This document shows positions 48,953 to 64,000 of a DNA stretch of 64,000 nucleotides, one piece after another (the stretch's first letter is position 1; each line of letters opens with the position of its first letter). This DNA is from Vibrio amylolyticus (GTDB lineage Bacteria > Pseudomonadota > Gammaproteobacteria > Enterobacterales > Vibrionaceae). Both the position numbers and the translations under genes were made by a program. The stretch is taken from NCBI RefSeq assembly GCF_023145695.1, contig NZ_JAJHVV010000003.1:186001-250000 (forward strand). Reading direction: 5' to 3'. The notes below the pieces were generated by a model. It saw only the letters and a program-made list of their open reading frames with translations, was not told the DNA's origin and did not search any database.

Positions 48953-50251
48953 ATGAGAACTGTTGTTTGGCAATCATTGAGTGAATCACAGCAAGACTCT
49001 GTTTTAGAGCGCCCAGCAATTACTGAAGGTGCAAATATTACCGCTGCGGTTTCTGAAGTGATCAAAAATGTTCGAGCTGAAGGTGATAAGGCTCTTATTG
49101 AACTGACTGAAAAGTTTGATGGAGTGAAACTGGATTCTATTCGTGTCACCTCTGCAGAAATCGAATGCGCTTCGGCAAGACTTAGCGAAGAGATGAAAGC
49201 CGCTCTAGAGCAAGCGCATAGCAATATAACTAAGTTTCATGAAGCGCAAATACCACAGCCGTTACAAGTTGAGACTCAGCCGGGCGTTGTATGTGAGCAG
49301 GTTACGCGTCCAATTAATACGGTTGGTCTTTATATTCCAGGTGGTAGTGCGCCTCTACCGTCAACGGTATTGATGCTAGGAACTCCAGCACAGATTGCGG
49401 GTTGTCGCAAAGTTGTATTGTGCTCTCCTCCGCCTATCGCGGATGAAATATTATACGTTGCGCAGTTATGCAATATTGATGAAGTTTATAGCGTTGGTGG
49501 CGGTCAAGCAGTGGCTGCAATGGCTTACGGCACTGAAAGCGTCACTAAGGTTGATAAGATCTTTGGCCCTGGCAATGCTTATGTGACGGAAGCTAAAAGG
49601 CAAGTGAGTAATGATTTCCGTGGTGCAGCGATTGATATGCCAGCTGGGCCTTCAGAAGTGTTAGTGTTAGCCGATGAAACCGCCGATGCTGACTTTATTG
49701 CAGCGGATCTTCTAAGCCAAGCTGAGCATGGTCCTGACTCTCAGGTGGTATTAGTGACGCCATCATTAGTCTTGGCCGATCAAGTGACCGATGCGGTTCA
49801 GCGTCAGTTGAAAGAGCTGTCACGTGCAGACATCGCACAAAAAGCATTAGCATCGAGCCTTGTGATCATTTCAGACTCTTTAACGCAAGCGATCTCAATC
49901 TCGAACTACTACGGCCCAGAGCACTTGATTGTTCAAACTAAGAACCCTCGTGAACTGCTGCCTCTACTAGATAACGCAGGGTCGATATTCTTAGGCGATT
50001 GGTCGCCAGAGTCGGCAGGCGACTACGCGTCAGGTACCAATCACGTTTTACCAACGTACGGTTATACCAAAACATACTCTAGCTTAGGTCTAGCTGATTT
50101 TTCTAAGCGCATGACAGTTCAAGAGTTAAGTGCTGATGGCTTAAAAATCCTAGCACCGACGGTTGTTACAATGGCAGAAGCTGAAGGCCTAGATGCACAC
50201 AAACGTGCGGTAACCATTCGAATTGAGAAACTGGCGGCAGGGGAAAGCTAA
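48953..50251 (+). CDS. hisD: Histidinol dehydrogenase HisD
   Basis: It performs the last two oxidations, histidinol to histidine, using NAD+ and a zinc ion. The 432 residues fit. Motifs [13 protein letters not shown] and AEHGPDSQ, which carries a zinc-binding Gln/His, and the [10 protein letters not shown] stretch are intact. It follows hisG after 4 bases and overlaps the start of hisC by one base (TAATG). Confidence 0.98.
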   Translation: MRTVVWQSLSESQQDSVLERPAITEGANITAAVSEVIKNVRAEGDKALIELTEKFDGVKLDSIRVTSAEIECASARLSEEMKAALEQAHSNITKFHEAQIPQPLQVETQPGVVCEQVTRPINTVGLYIPGGSAPLPSTVLMLGTPAQIAGCRKVVLCSPPPIADEILYVAQLCNIDEVYSVGGGQAVAAMAYGTESVTKVDKIFGPGNAYVTEAKRQVSNDFRGAAIDMPAGPSEVLVLADETADADFIAADLLSQAEHGPDSQVVLVTPSLVLADQVTDAVQRQLKELSRADIAQKALASSLVIISDSLTQAISISNYYGPEHLIVQTKNPRELLPLLDNAGSIFLGDWSPESAGDYASGTNHVLPTYGYTKTYSSLGLADFSKRMTVQELSADGLKILAPTVVTMAEAEGLDAHKRAVTIRIEKLAAGES

Positions 50252-51291
50252 TGGAAAAGCTCGCTCGTAAACAAGTACAAGCGTTAACGCCTTATCTATC
50301 GGCAAGACGTATTGGTGGAACTGGAGACGTGTGGCTAAACGCTAACGAGTCTCCATTTAATAACGAATATAAAACCGATTTTGCACGTTTAAATCGCTAC
50401 AGTGAGTGTCAGCCTAAAGCATTGATTGAAGCTTATGCTGCGTATGCAGGCGTCAACCCAGAGCAAACGTTAACAACACGTGGAGCCGATGAAGGTATTG
50501 AACTTCTCATTCGCGCTTTTTGTGAACCAAATGAAGATGCGATTCTCTACTGTCCTCCAACATACGGAATGTACTCAATCAGTGCTGAAACGATTGGTGT
50601 TGACCGTAAGGTTGTGCCACTAACTGACGAATGGCAGTTGGACCTTGAGAGTATTAAGCAGAGCTTAGACAATGTAAAATTAGTCTTTGTTTGTAGCCCA
50701 AATAACCCGACGGGTAATTTGGTAAAAAGAGAGGATATTATCTCTTTGCTAGAAATGACGAAAGATCGTGCGATTGTCGTGATGGATGAAGCCTATATCG
50801 ATTTTTGTCCTGAAGCGTCGACGGTTGACTTGCTTGAACAGTACCCAAATCTAGCGATACTGCGTACCTTGTCGAAAGCTTTTGCATTGGCCGGGTTACG
50901 TTGTGGATTTACGTTGGCAAATCAATCTATTATCGATGTTCTACTTAAAGTTATTGCGCCTTATCCAGTGCCTGTTCCTGTAGCAGAAATTGCACAACAA
51001 GCGCTTTCGGAAGCTGGGCTTGCAAGAGCGAAATATCAAGTATTGGATCTCAGTGCGAATAGAGCTTATTTGCAGGCAGGTTTATCGGTTATTCCGCAAT
51101 TAACCATCTTTGAAGGTTGGGGAAACTACTTGTTAGTGAAGTTCCCTGATGGCGATGCACTATTTAAAGCAGCATGGAATAGTGGCATTATTTTACGTAA
51201 TTCACCTATCGAAGACTGCGTTCGTATTAGTATTGGTAATCGCGAAGAGTGTGAGAAAACACTGGGCTTTATAAGAAATTATTATTCATAG
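50251..51291 (+). CDS. hisC: Histidinol-phosphate aminotransferase HisC
   Basis: A PLP enzyme of 346 residues that transaminates imidazole acetol phosphate to histidinol phosphate. The PLP Lys lies in [13 protein letters not shown], and NPNNPTGNL and DEAYIDF are the fold-type I signatures. It overlaps hisD by one base. A gap of 75 bases to hisB is the longest inside the operon, and carries a small hairpin-like CGAGACGC/GCGCCTT stretch of no clear role. Confidence 0.98.
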   Translation: MEKLARKQVQALTPYLSARRIGGTGDVWLNANESPFNNEYKTDFARLNRYSECQPKALIEAYAAYAGVNPEQTLTTRGADEGIELLIRAFCEPNEDAILYCPPTYGMYSISAETIGVDRKVVPLTDEWQLDLESIKQSLDNVKLVFVCSPNNPTGNLVKREDIISLLEMTKDRAIVVMDEAYIDFCPEASTVDLLEQYPNLAILRTLSKAFALAGLRCGFTLANQSIIDVLLKVIAPYPVPVPVAEIAQQALSEAGLARAKYQVLDLSANRAYLQAGLSVIPQLTIFEGWGNYLLVKFPDGDALFKAAWNSGIILRNSPIEDCVRISIGNREECEKTLGFIRNYYS

Positions 51292-51366
51292 CCCCAACCC
51301 ATTCGCTTAAGACAATTTTGAGGCGAGACGCTTTCGCCTTATTACTATTTTTAAAAGGAAGTTCGT

Positions 51367-52440
51367 GTGAGTAAGCAACAAAAAATACTATTTATCGACC
51401 GTGATGGCACCTTAATTGTTGAGCCTCCTGTCGACTTTCAAGTTGACCGTTTAGATAAGCTGAAATTAGAACCATTTGTTATCCCAAGCTTATTATCACT
51501 CCAAGATGCAGGCTACCGCCTAGTGATGGTGACAAATCAAGATGGTCTTGGAACCGATAGCTACCCTCAAGATGAGTTCGATGCGCCGCACAATATGATG
51601 ATGGGGATATTTGAATCTCAAGGTGTGATCTTCGATGACGTTCTTATCTGTCCGCATTTCGATGAAGACAACTGCTCTTGCCGCAAACCAAAACTGGGGA
51701 TGGTGAAAGAATACCTTCAAGGTGGCAAAGTTGATTTTGCTAAATCAGTTGTGATTGGAGACAGAGAAACAGATCTTCAGCTGGCTGAGAACATGGCAAT
51801 TCGTGGTATTCAGTACAACCCTGAAGCAATGGATTGGAAACAGATCCTTAAAGATCTCACCGTGAATGCGCGCACTGCTCAAGTCGTACGTACAACCAAA
51901 GAAACGGATATCAATGTATTTGTTAATCTTGATGAAACAGGTGGAAATACAATTGATACTGGCATGGGTTTCTTTGACCACATGTTAGACCAAATCGCAA
52001 CGCACGGTGGCTTCCAATTAAAGCTTAACGTGAAAGGGGATCTTCACATTGATGATCACCACACGATTGAAGATACCGCTTTAGCACTGGGCGAAGCGCT
52101 AAAAGAAGCACTGGGTGATAAACGCGGTATTGGCCGTTTTGGTTTCAGTCTACCAATGGATGAATGTCTAGCTCAGTGTGCGCTCGATTTATCAGGTCGT
52201 CCTTACTTGAAGTTCGATGCTGAATTTTCACGAGAGCAGGTTGGCGACTTATCAACAGAAATGGTTGTGCACTTCTTCCGCTCACTGACGGATACGCTAG
52301 CTTGTACGCTGCACTTATCATCTTCTGGCAACAACGATCACCACATCATTGAAAGTCTGTTTAAAGCGTTCGGACGTACCGTACGTCAGGCGATTAAAGT
52401 GGAAGGAACTGAATTGCCAAGCAGCAAAGGCGTACTTTAG
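51367..52440 (+). CDS. hisB: Bifunctional HisB: histidinol-phosphatase and IGP dehydratase
   Basis: A fusion of two enzymes, 357 residues. The N-terminal 165 residues are a HAD phosphatase ([12 protein letters not shown] with the catalytic Asp; CxCRKPK zinc region), and the rest is imidazoleglycerol-phosphate dehydratase ([30 protein letters not shown] metal-binding His). The start is GTG, with AAGGA 8 bases upstream. The fusion is standard in enterics and vibrios. Confidence 0.98.
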   Translation: MSKQQKILFIDRDGTLIVEPPVDFQVDRLDKLKLEPFVIPSLLSLQDAGYRLVMVTNQDGLGTDSYPQDEFDAPHNMMMGIFESQGVIFDDVLICPHFDEDNCSCRKPKLGMVKEYLQGGKVDFAKSVVIGDRETDLQLAENMAIRGIQYNPEAMDWKQILKDLTVNARTAQVVRTTKETDINVFVNLDETGGNTIDTGMGFFDHMLDQIATHGGFQLKLNVKGDLHIDDHHTIEDTALALGEALKEALGDKRGIGRFGFSLPMDECLAQCALDLSGRPYLKFDAEFSREQVGDLSTEMVVHFFRSLTDTLACTLHLSSSGNNDHHIIESLFKAFGRTVRQAIKVEGTELPSSKGVL

Positions 52441-52452
52441 AAGGGAAGCTCC

Positions 52453-54591
<2,139 letters not shown>

Positions 54592-54595
<4 letters not shown>

Positions 54596-55227
54596 GTTTT
54601 AATGTATCAGATGTAACAAGCTTATCTGAGCGTATCGACTGGGAAAAAGTAGATGGTTTAGTTCCTGCAGTTGTACAAGATTTTCAATCAAGCCAAGTGC
54701 TTATGATGGGCTATATGAATCCAGCCGCTCTGCAAAAAACAGCAGAAACGCAGCAAGTGACGTTTTACTCGCGTACCAAAGAGCGCTTATGGACCAAAGG
54801 TGAGACATCTGGCAACGTACTTCAGTTTGTGAACGCTTCACTAGATTGCGATAACGATACGCTACTGATTAAGGTCAACCCTATTGGCCCAACGTGCCAT
54901 ACAGGTACGACAACGTGCTGGGATGCAGACAAGCAAGAGGAGTCGCAGATGGTGTGGCTTCATCAACTTGAGCAGCTACTGGCTGCCCGCAAGGACGCCG
55001 ATCCAGAGTCCTCTTACACTGCTAGCTTATACGCTCGTGGCACAAAGCGTATTTCGCAGAAAGTTGGCGAAGAGGGCGTTGAAGTCGCGCTTGCGGCAAC
55101 GTCGGGCGATAAGGCGGAGTTAGTGTGTGAATCGGCAGACCTTATCTATCACTTGATGGTGTTACTGCAAGATCAAGGCTTATCCATGAATGATGTGGTC
55201 AATAAGCTAAAAGAGCGCCATAAATAG
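54592..55227 (+). CDS. hisI: Bifunctional HisIE: PR-AMP cyclohydrolase and PR-ATP pyrophosphatase
   Basis: A fusion of HisI (residues 1 to about 115, with CHTGTTTCW zinc Cys and DCDND metal-binding Asp) and HisE (about 120-211, with the [12 protein letters not shown] helix). It carries out the second and third steps. The 4-base overlap with hisF couples their translation. It is the last gene of the operon, followed by a terminator 45 bases on. Confidence 0.98.
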
Positions 55228-55272
55228 ATTTAGATCCCCGTTACTATTGAAACAAAGGTTCGTTAGGAACAT

Positions 55273-55305
55273 AAAAGGTCAGTGTATTCATGCACTGACC
55301 TTTTT
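55273..55305. terminator. Bidirectional terminator (his operon / rluE)
   Basis: AAAAGGTCAGTG and CACTGACCTTTTT pair around TATTCATG. Confidence 0.93.
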
Positions 55306-55337
55306 ATTTGTTCGAATTCTAAGAAAGACTAGGAGGG

Positions 55338-56027
55338 CTACAAGGTGATTTCACGCCATTGACCGGGTTGAAGATCGCCAAGTTGAGTGTCTCCCATTGA
55401 ATAGCGTATAAGACGCAGGGTAGGGTGACCAATATTCGCCGTCATACGTCGCACTTGTCGATTTCGACCCTCAATAATTGTAATGGATAACCATGTGGTT
55501 GGGATTTTAGCGCGTACGCGTACAGGGGGCGTTCTATCCCATACTGAAGGTGCTTGCATGACTTCTACTTTTGCGGGGAGGGTCGGGCCATCTTTTAGCT
55601 CTACACCGTCTCTTAGCTTTTGTAGGCTCTCTTCTGTTGGTGCGCCGTCAACTTGAACCCAATAGGTTTTAGGTGACTTCGAACTCGGTTGTGTCAATCG
55701 GGCTTGCAAAATACCATCGTTAGTCAAAATCATTAGACCTTCACTATCTCGGTCAAGGCGCCCTGCGGCATACACTTCCTTTACCGGAATATAATCAGCC
55801 AGTGTTTTTCGGCCGTCCCCATCAGTAAATTGGCTCAATGTATCGTAGGGCTTGTTGAAGATGATGACTTTACGATCTTCTGGCCGAATTCGTTTGGTTT
55901 TGCTTGCATCATCTTTACGATTAACGCGTCTGTTTTTCGCACTCTTAGAAGTATCACGCTGTTTAAAATGAGAACTGGACTTGGTGGACGAACGCTGACC
56001 TTGCTTATCACGAGAACGCGGCTGCAT
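55338..56027 (-). CDS. rluE: 23S rRNA pseudouridine(2457) synthase RluE
   Basis: A pseudouridine synthase of the RsuA/RluE class, 229 residues. The catalytic Asp is in [10 protein letters not shown]. The first 60 residues are a very basic Lys/Arg/Ser-rich tail, longer than usual. The open frame runs on to 56126, but a TTGACA/TATTTA promoter lies inside that extension, and AAGG sits before the ATG at 56027, so the shorter start is right. The gene is divergent from icd. Confidence 0.95.
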   Translation of the reverse strand: MQPRSRDKQGQRSSTKSSSHFKQRDTSKSAKNRRVNRKDDASKTKRIRPEDRKVIIFNKPYDTLSQFTDGDGRKTLADYIPVKEVYAAGRLDRDSEGLMILTNDGILQARLTQPSSKSPKTYWVQVDGAPTEESLQKLRDGVELKDGPTLPAKVEVMQAPSVWDRTPPVRVRAKIPTTWLSITIIEGRNRQVRRMTANIGHPTLRLIRYSMGDTQLGDLQPGQWREITL

Positions 56028-56048
56028 GTTAACTACCTTGCAAAAATG

Positions 56049-56078
56049 TAAATAAAGAGTGTTAAAAAGTTTTGTCAA
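56049..56078 (-). promoter_or_regulatory. Predicted rluE promoter
   Basis: On the - strand TTGACA and TATTTA with an 18-base spacer, about 25 bases before the rluE ATG. It supports the shorter start. Confidence 0.6.
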
Positions 56079-56306
56079 TTTCGTAAATGAGCTATTATTT
56101 GCGCGCCCAAAAACAGAATAACGCACAAGATAATAGACTATTCTCGCGATTTTGTTTAATTATAAGTATCAACACTCAAGGACTTAGGAGATCACTACTC
56201 AACGTGATTAACCTAAGAAGTTTAAAAGAGTGATAAAATCGTATCAAATAGGATGCGGACATTCACACAGCACTATTGAGAGAATAGACGCTGTTTAGAA
56301 CAATAG

Positions 56307-58541
<2,235 letters not shown>

Positions 58542-58569
58542 TTGCTTATTAAGTACTAGATAATATAAA

Positions 58570-58599
58570 AACCCCGCCTAAATGGCGGGGTTATTTTTT
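58570..58599. terminator. Bidirectional terminator (icd / cspD)
   Basis: AACCCCGCC and GGCGGGGTT pair around TAAAT, then a T-rich tail. Confidence 0.93.
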
Positions 58600-58652
58600 A
58601 TTCTTTAGAAATGTCGTATTACTTTGAGACTAGCTATTTTGAAGCCTAATGG

Positions 58653-58874
58653 TTATTTCGCCATCTGTGCTTCTATGGGTACGACAGAGCTTGCATGAGA
58701 GCCTTTTGGTCCTTGCTCTATTTCATAGGCGACTTGCTGCCCAGCTTTGAGCGTTCGATAGCCGTCCATTTGAATTGTAGAGTAATGAGCGAAAATATCT
58801 CCGTCTTCACCTTCCGGACAGATAAAACCAAATCCTTTGGCATTGTTAAACCATTTTACTGTACCTGTAGCCAT
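58653..58874 (-). CDS. cspD: Cold-shock-like protein CspD
   Basis: A 73-residue CSD-fold protein, very like E. coli CspD (GTVKWFNNAKGFGFICPEG, then IFAHYSTIQMDGYRTLKAGQ). RNP1 is KGFGFI and RNP2 is DIFAHY. CspD binds single-stranded DNA, is made in stationary phase and slows replication. I use the ATG at 58874, since GAGGG lies 9 bases before it and would sit directly on the upstream ATG (58883). It is divergent from clpS-clpA, the usual order. Confidence 0.95.
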   Translation of the reverse strand: MATGTVKWFNNAKGFGFICPEGEDGDIFAHYSTIQMDGYRTLKAGQQVAYEIEQGPKGSHASSVVPIEAQMAK

Positions 58875-59342
58875 GCTATACATCCCTCATGCATTTAATA
58901 CTGATGTTGTGTTAAGAAGGTTACATCTTAATGATGACACCTATCTGTTAGTGACTTTTAATTCATGCGGTTATAAATATTCATTCACTAATTGACCAAT
59001 GTAGCCAATGATTGGCGACAGTCAATAGTCAAAAGGTCTAATATGCTACATATTTGCAAACAAATCACTTTTGAGATTTACATTTCTGCAACTTGACAAG
59101 TTACCGTTTGTTGAATTTGATTCATGAAACTTACGAAACTGTTTGCTTTTTAATCAATTAGATAATTCATCTCTAATGAACATCATCTTTTATTTGCAGC
59201 GATTGAATTGGTGGCATAGTCTCTAAGTAAGAGATGTTTTTCTGGTCACAATTTTTCTTATCAGCGTAAGAGATAAATCTAAAACATTACCTGTACAAAG
59301 TGGTAAAATTGAATTTAGAAATCTTGAAATATTGAATGGATC
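58875..59342. other. 468-base divergent region between cspD and clpS
   Basis: It carries a predicted cspD promoter at 58998-59025 (- strand) and must carry the clpSA promoter. A short inverted repeat CCAAT/ATTGG lies in the promoter spacer. The rest is AT-rich. No reading frame with a ribosome site is seen. Confidence 0.55.
58998..59025 (-). promoter_or_regulatory. Predicted cspD promoter
   Basis: On the - strand TTGACT and TACATT with a 16-base spacer holding CCAATCATTGG, about 125 bases before the cspD ATG. Confidence 0.5.
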
Positions 59343-59663
59343 ATGGGCCGAAACTTTGAATGGGTAACTCCAGACTCAGATTTACTGGAGAAAGAGAAAA
59401 CAAGCATCAAACCACCTGCGATGTATCACGTTCTGTTAAATAACGACGATTACACGCCGATGGACTTTGTGATAGAGATCCTTGAGCGTTTTTTTTCTAT
59501 GGATATAGATAGAGCAACGCAGGTTATGCTTCAGGTGCATTACGAAGGAAAAGCAATATGCGGAACGTTTACCGCCGAAGTAGCTGAAACAAAAGTGGCG
59601 CAAGTCACGATGTATTCCAAGGAAAATGAGCATCCACTGCTTTGCACATTAGAGCAAGCGTAG
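59343..59663 (+). CDS. clpS: ClpS adaptor of the ClpAP protease
   Basis: A 106-residue adaptor that delivers N-end rule substrates to ClpA. The ligand pocket text [11 protein letters not shown] and the [10 protein letters not shown] stretch with the key His are intact. It precedes clpA by 41 bases in the usual pair. The ribosome site is weak (GGATC next to the ATG), which may keep ClpS low relative to ClpA. Confidence 0.97.
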   Translation: MGRNFEWVTPDSDLLEKEKTSIKPPAMYHVLLNNDDYTPMDFVIEILERFFSMDIDRATQVMLQVHYEGKAICGTFTAEVAETKVAQVTMYSKENEHPLLCTLEQA

Positions 59664-59704
59664 CGCTTGCATGAACAACCCGGTTGTTCTTTTAGGAGGT
59701 ACTT

Positions 59705-61972
59705 ATGCTTAATAAAGAATTAGAGACGAGTCTAAATGGTGCATTTGCTCGTGCCCGAGATAAACGACATGAATTTATGACTGTCGAACACCTCCTACTT
59801 GCATTATTAGAGAATGATGCAGCGAAAGAGGCGTTGTCTGCGTGTCAGGCTGACCTCGAATCATTGAGGCAAGAGCTCGATATATTCATTGATCAAACCA
59901 CACCTCTTATTCCTGAAAATGATGAAACTCGCGAAACACAACCTACTTTAAGTTTTCAACGAGTACTTCAACGCGCCGTTTTCCATGTTCAGTCTTCAGG
60001 ACGCAGTGAAGTTACTGGAGCAAATGTTCTCGTTGCGATATTTAGCGAACAAGAATCTCATGCTGCTTACCTCTTGAAGAAAAATGATATCAGCCGACTC
60101 GATATCGTGAACTTCATCTCTCATGGCATTACTAAATCTTCTAGCTCAAATGATGATTCCTCTTCTGAATCTTTTGGCTCTGAAAACGCGGAAGAACCAA
60201 ACTCTGAAGAGCGTCTAGAAAGCTTTGCAACCAACTTGAATCAAGTGGCGAAGCAAGGTCATATCGATCCATTAATTGGTCGTGACAAAGAACTTGAGCG
60301 TACTATTCAAGTGCTATGTCGACGCAGAAAAAATAACCCTCTACTTGTTGGTGAAGCGGGTGTGGGTAAAACGGCGATTGCCGAAGGCTTGGCGTGGAGA
60401 ATTGTTGAAGGGCAAGTACCTGAGGTCATTCAAGACAGCGTTATTTATTCATTAGATATTGGCTCACTGCTTGCGGGCACCAAATATCGTGGTGATTTCG
60501 AGAAACGCTTTAAAGCGATTTTAAAACAGCTAGAAAAAGAAGATGACGCGATTCTGTTTATCGATGAAGTACATACCATCATCGGCGCAGGGGCGGCATC
60601 AGGCGGTCAAGTTGACGCAGCGAATTTAATTAAGCCGCTACTCAGCAGCGGCAAGCTTCGTTGTATCGGTTCGACGACTTATCAAGAATACAGCAACATT
60701 TTTGAAAAGGAGCGAGCGCTTTCTCGCCGTTTCCAAAAAATTGATGTTGTAGAGCCTTCACTTGATGATACAACCAAAATTCTTATTGGCCTGAAACCAA
60801 AATATGAAGCTCACCATGAAGTGCGTTATACCAATAAAGCACTTCGAGCTGCAGTAGAGCTTTCAGCCAAATACATTAATGAGCGTCACCTACCTGACAA
60901 AGCGATAGATGTTATCGATGAGGCCGGCGCGCGTAGTCGTTTAGCCCCTGCAAGTCGACGTAAGAAAACCGTTGGTGTTGCCGATATTGAGTCTATGGTT
61001 GCAAAAATGGCACGTATTCCTGAGAAGTCAGTATCATCGTCAGATAAAGATATTCTGCAAAACCTCGATGATAAGATGAAGATGTTGGTATTTGGGCAAG
61101 ACCCAGCTATCGATGTACTGAGCGAGGCGATTAAGTTAACTCGTGCAGGGCTTGGCGCTGATAACAAGCCAGTCGGTTCATTCTTATTTGCCGGTCCAAC
61201 TGGCGTTGGTAAAACAGAAGTGACCGTACAGCTATCAAAACTGATGGGTATTGAGCTACTTAGATTCGATATGTCTGAATACGGTGAGCGTCACTCTGTG
61301 AGTCGTTTGATCGGTGCACCTCCAGGTTATGTTGGCTATGACCAAGGCGGACTACTAACTGACGCGGTTCTTAAGCACCCACATGCCGTTGTTTTACTCG
61401 ATGAAATTGAGAAAGCGCATCCAGATATCTTTAACCTACTTCTGCAGGTGATGGATAACGGAACCTTAACAGATAACAATGGACGAAAAGCGGATTTCAG
61501 AAATGTTATTTTAGTCATGACGACCAATGCCGGTGTTCAGGAAACTGAAAGAAAATCGATTGGTCTGATTCAGCAAGATAATGCGCCTGATGCGATGGCG
61601 GTTATTAAGAAAGTCTTCACGCCAGAGTTTAGAAACCGTTTAGATAACATTATTTGGTTTAATAGCTTAGATGAAGAGGTTATTCACCAAGTCGTTGATA
61701 AGTTTATTGTCGAGCTTCAAGCGCAGCTCGATGCTCGTGGCGTGTCTTTAGAAGTCTCTGAAGACGCTCGACACTGGTTAGCGGCTAAAGGTTACGATAA
61801 AGCGATGGGAGCCCGTCCTATGGGACGTGTCATCCAAGAGCAATTGAAGAAACCATTAGCGAATGAACTGTTGTTTGGTTCATTGGTGAACGGCGGGACG
61901 GTGAAAGTTGGTTTGAAGAAAGACGCTATCTCATTTAACTACCTAGCCGAGAAAGAAGAAGCACTTCATTAA
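59705..61972 (+). CDS. clpA: ATP-dependent protease ATPase subunit ClpA
   Basis: A 755-residue AAA+ unfoldase that feeds proteins to ClpP. The N-domain is residues 1-145, and two ATPase modules follow, with Walker A motifs GEAGVGKT and GPTGVGKT and Walker B text LFIDEVH and [13 protein letters not shown] lies 7 bases before the ATG. A linker rich in Ser and Asp (about residues 145-165) joins N-domain and D1. clpP is not in this window. Confidence 0.98.
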   Translation: MLNKELETSLNGAFARARDKRHEFMTVEHLLLALLENDAAKEALSACQADLESLRQELDIFIDQTTPLIPENDETRETQPTLSFQRVLQRAVFHVQSSGRSEVTGANVLVAIFSEQESHAAYLLKKNDISRLDIVNFISHGITKSSSSNDDSSSESFGSENAEEPNSEERLESFATNLNQVAKQGHIDPLIGRDKELERTIQVLCRRRKNNPLLVGEAGVGKTAIAEGLAWRIVEGQVPEVIQDSVIYSLDIGSLLAGTKYRGDFEKRFKAILKQLEKEDDAILFIDEVHTIIGAGAASGGQVDAANLIKPLLSSGKLRCIGSTTYQEYSNIFEKERALSRRFQKIDVVEPSLDDTTKILIGLKPKYEAHHEVRYTNKALRAAVELSAKYINERHLPDKAIDVIDEAGARSRLAPASRRKKTVGVADIESMVAKMARIPEKSVSSSDKDILQNLDDKMKMLVFGQDPAIDVLSEAIKLTRAGLGADNKPVGSFLFAGPTGVGKTEVTVQLSKLMGIELLRFDMSEYGERHSVSRLIGAPPGYVGYDQGGLLTDAVLKHPHAVVLLDEIEKAHPDIFNLLLQVMDNGTLTDNNGRKADFRNVILVMTTNAGVQETERKSIGLIQQDNAPDAMAVIKKVFTPEFRNRLDNIIWFNSLDEEVIHQVVDKFIVELQAQLDARGVSLEVSEDARHWLAAKGYDKAMGARPMGRVIQEQLKKPLANELLFGSLVNGGTVKVGLKKDAISFNYLAEKEEALH

Positions 61973-62030
61973 TCGATTTAGCTGGATGTGTTGATGTCAC
62001 CATCTACCGTTAAGTCTTTTTAAGCACTAT

Positions 62031-62060
62031 AAAAAACCAGAGCATTTAGCTCTGGTTTTT
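62031..62060 (+). terminator. Terminator of clpSA
   Basis: AAAAAACCAGAGC and GCTCTGGTTTTT pair around ATTTA. Confidence 0.95.
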
Positions 62061-62140
62061 CTTTTTCAGGATAAGAACCGTAGGTTTACCCATAACGACG
62101 ACCGCGTTATTGGAGTGTTATTTGCACATTATTTGCGGCA

Positions 62141-62800
62141 TTATTTGTGTTTTGATACGTAGTGCTTTATTAAATATTGATAAGAGAGCTCAACGTCGTC
62201 TGGAATGACTTGTTCGGTTTGAAACCCTAGGTCGGGGTATTTTTTAATTCGCTCATAGTCTTCCATCAATGCCAGGATCACCATATCTAAGGGCATTTCT
62301 TCACTGATGTAATCAAAAAGGTTTTCACCTGAAGAACTGACTAAAACTTGGTCACAAGAAACAGGCCACTGTTGCATGAACGTGGCGTAGCTTCGTCTTT
62401 CCATAAATGGCTTTTGAACCAAAAGAATTTTTTGATGTGGTAGACCAAGCTGCTTGATTACGTCGTAACCACACGTGATGTTCTCGCCAGTATTGGTCGC
62501 TTTGGTTTCTAAAAAAATCGCCTCAGACGGCACGCCACAATCCTTTGCGATAGATCCAAAGGCCTCCGCCTCACTTGTTTCGAACAGACCGTCTGTGAAC
62601 CGCCCTATACCGCCTGAAAACAAGATAATTGAACCAAGCCCTTGATGATACAGATCGGCAGCATGTGAGGCGACACGCAGGTCGTTGCTGCATAATACGA
62701 AAATGATGTCAGAGGCTGCAGGCTTATGTCCCATTTGCATATAGGCCCATAACGTTTCTAAGTGTTGGTAGAGTCTTTTTTGCACATTACTGATTGTCAT
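62141..62800 (-). CDS. YdcF/DUF218 family protein
   Basis: A 219-residue DUF218-type protein. The family text is present: IIFVLCSNDLRVASHAADLY, SGGIGRFT and the ETKATNTGENI stretch. DUF218 proteins include SanA and YdcF, which bind nucleotides or SAM, but most have no proven reaction. No membrane segment is seen, so it should be cytoplasmic. It is read after the epimerase-like gene (21 bases upstream) in the same direction; the two may form one transcript with the TIGR02647 gene. Confidence 0.85.
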   Translation of the reverse strand: MTISNVQKRLYQHLETLWAYMQMGHKPAASDIIFVLCSNDLRVASHAADLYHQGLGSIILFSGGIGRFTDGLFETSEAEAFGSIAKDCGVPSEAIFLETKATNTGENITCGYDVIKQLGLPHQKILLVQKPFMERRSYATFMQQWPVSCDQVLVSSSGENLFDYISEEMPLDMVILALMEDYERIKKYPDLGFQTEQVIPDDVELSYQYLIKHYVSKHK

Positions 62801-62821
62801 AGATAGACGCTTAAAATTAGG

Positions 62822-63694
62822 TTAAACAAGTGGTAGGTCAAATTGGATTGCGTTGAGCGCTTGCTTTAGCGTTTGATATTGGTACTGGTAGCCTGCCGCG
62901 ACAAGCTTAGTTGTCTCGATCTTTTTATCAGGCAAATCGACAACACTTGGTAGCAGTGAAGAGGGAAGGTTGGCACTTTCTAAAGCCATCTGATAAAACT
63001 GCTGCTTAGACATAACATCCGGTGTCGTGACATTAACGATCTGGTTATCTAATTGTTCAATGGCGAAGATAACGGAACCTATTGCATCATCTAGATGAAG
63101 CATGTTAGCCGGAGCCGATTGACTGATTTGCTTTAACTTACTGACAAAACGAGCCGGGTGTCGATTTGGTCCAATTAATCCACTAAAACGAAGAATAGAA
63201 AAGTCGATTCCAGAGTCAATAATGTGCTTCTCTGCACGTAGTAATACTTTAGCATTGTCCGTAAATTGGCTGTTCTCGAGAGCGAGACTATAGCTGGCTT
63301 TTTCCTCTGTCATTATTAATTCAGGTAGTGCTAAATCAGGTAATGTTGAAGGATAGACGGCCGTCGAATTGATCATAATGATCTTTTTGACTTTGGAGTT
63401 TAGGGCTGCTTGTGTGATCGATTTCCACATCAATTGGTATTCATCGGTCAGCCCACGGCGGAAACCGGGAGGAAAACAGCCAATGACAATATCTGGTTGC
63501 TGCTCTATTAGATCAGTTTCGAGAGTTTTAGGGTGAAGTAAGTTGCATTGAAACGCCTTAATGCCAAGCTGATGGAGTGATTGGCAATTGGCTTGAGACG
63601 TTTTACTGGCGAAAACACGGTAGCCTTTAGAAAGGAGCGTTGTGGCGAGAGGTTGACCGAGCCAGCCCGCTCCAATAATGGTTATATTTTTCAT
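62822..63694 (-). CDS. NAD(P)-binding epimerase-like protein (YeeZ-like)
   Basis: A 290-residue extended short-chain dehydrogenase-like protein. The Rossmann motif is GAGWLGQPLA near residues 8-17, typical of the YeeZ/atypical SDR group (TGxxGxxG is replaced by GxGWLG). A YxxxK catalytic pair is not obvious, so it may bind NAD(P) without redox action. Its substrate is unknown. It lies between the TIGR02647 gene and the DUF218 gene on the same strand. Confidence 0.85.
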   Translation of the reverse strand: MKNITIIGAGWLGQPLATTLLSKGYRVFASKTSQANCQSLHQLGIKAFQCNLLHPKTLETDLIEQQPDIVIGCFPPGFRRGLTDEYQLMWKSITQAALNSKVKKIIMINSTAVYPSTLPDLALPELIMTEEKASYSLALENSQFTDNAKVLLRAEKHIIDSGIDFSILRFSGLIGPNRHPARFVSKLKQISQSAPANMLHLDDAIGSVIFAIEQLDNQIVNVTTPDVMSKQQFYQMALESANLPSSLLPSVVDLPDKKIETTKLVAAGYQYQYQTLKQALNAIQFDLPLV

Positions 63695-63722
63695 CGACTT
63701 TTAATATGCCGCTGGTTTGATA

Positions 63723-63956
63723 TTAAGCGTTAAGTACGCGGATAACCTTATCTACTTTCTCTGCTGTTTCAATTCCCTCGTCAGTGAGATACCCGCCATC
63801 AGGTTGAGTGCATAGCCCTTTTTCGTATAAACGGCTAACTGCACTTTGCACATCTTCAGAGGCATCTTGATGAACTTTGATTCCAGTTGCTGAGCTACTG
63901 ATATCAAACTGAAGGAGAAGGTTAAGTTCGGCTAAGTGTTCTTGAGAGTATTTCAT
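63723..63956 (-). CDS. TIGR02647 family small DNA-binding-like protein
   Basis: A 77-residue protein of the TIGR02647 family (text GIKVHQDASEDVQSAVSRLYEKGLCTQPDGGYLTDEG). It looks like a winged-helix with a two-strand wing and is called DNA-binding by similarity only. Two ATGs lie side by side; AAAGGA is 7 bases before the second (63956), which I use. It starts the group of three - strand genes that ends at 62141. Confidence 0.83.
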   Translation of the reverse strand: MKYSQEHLAELNLLLQFDISSSATGIKVHQDASEDVQSAVSRLYEKGLCTQPDGGYLTDEGIETAEKVDKVIRVLNA

Positions 63957-64000
63957 CATATTATCCTTTATCGTGCTCTTTGCTACACATTAAGCAAGCA

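Noticed and set aside
51292..51366. Possible hidden gene or promoter between hisC and hisB
   Set aside because: Only 75 bases; no frame and no clear promoter match.
56028..56126. N-terminal extension of RluE
   Set aside because: A TTGACA/TATTTA promoter lies inside it, and the family start fits the ATG at 56027.

Overview
The window is a chromosomal segment of a marine gamma-proteobacterium, almost certainly a Vibrio or a close relative. The evidence is gene content and order rather than one marker: msbA-lpxK-ycaR-kdsB, prkA-yeaH-spoVR, a pfl locus with a chemoreceptor and an LpxR-type protein inside it, an OmpT-like porin beside a UPF0319 protein, a monomeric isocitrate dehydrogenase, and a his operon behind a His-rich leader peptide. 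I see no insertion sequence, prophage, integron, CRISPR array, tRNA or rRNA. Nearly every stretch is ordinary core chromosome.

Layout. 1-2001 (+): lipid A/KDO genes. 2086-6954 (-): the prkA-yeaH-spoVR stress module. 7180-15932: yfbU, then pflA, pflB and a DUF3360-type membrane protein (all -), with a chemoreceptor gene (+) and an LpxR-like gene (-) between pflA and pflB. 16528-19778 (+): a basic amino acid ABC transporter (art type) behind an ARG-box-like site. 19896-28077: xthA, a second chemoreceptor (+), the ribosomal oxygenase roxA, rsmS-priC, a TauE/SafE permease and dinG. 28586-32923 (+): two tandem copies of a porin plus UPF0319 unit. 33003-38173: bioA divergent from bioBFCD around a BirA-like operator. 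38256-45393: a small protein, htpX, purB-hflD-mnmA, another small protein, gsk and hns. 45769-47668 (+): a lysine riboswitch and its NhaC-family transporter. 47842-55227 (+): hisL and hisGDCBHAF(IE) with an attenuator. 55338-63956: rluE, icd, cspD, clpS-clpA, a DUF218 protein, an epimerase-like protein and a TIGR02647 protein.

How the genes work together. Several blocks are complete pathways: biotin from pimeloyl-ACP to biotin (bioFADB with bioC), all histidine steps from PRPP, and a full ABC importer. Regulatory elements readable in the DNA fit the genes: a BirA-like operator over the bioB promoter, a PurR box before purB, a lysine aptamer before the transporter, a histidine attenuator before hisG, an ARG-box-like site before artP, and an FNR-like site before the DUF3360 gene.

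No wholly new multi-gene system stands out. The points most worth following are the DUF3360 transporter in the place where enteric bacteria keep focA, the duplicated porin/UPF0319 unit (one porin copy with a unique cysteine pair), the expression platform of the lysine riboswitch, and a strong hairpin inside the art operon. Many start codons were moved downstream from the longest open frame on the basis of ribosome binding sites, signal peptides or family N-termini; these are noted per gene.
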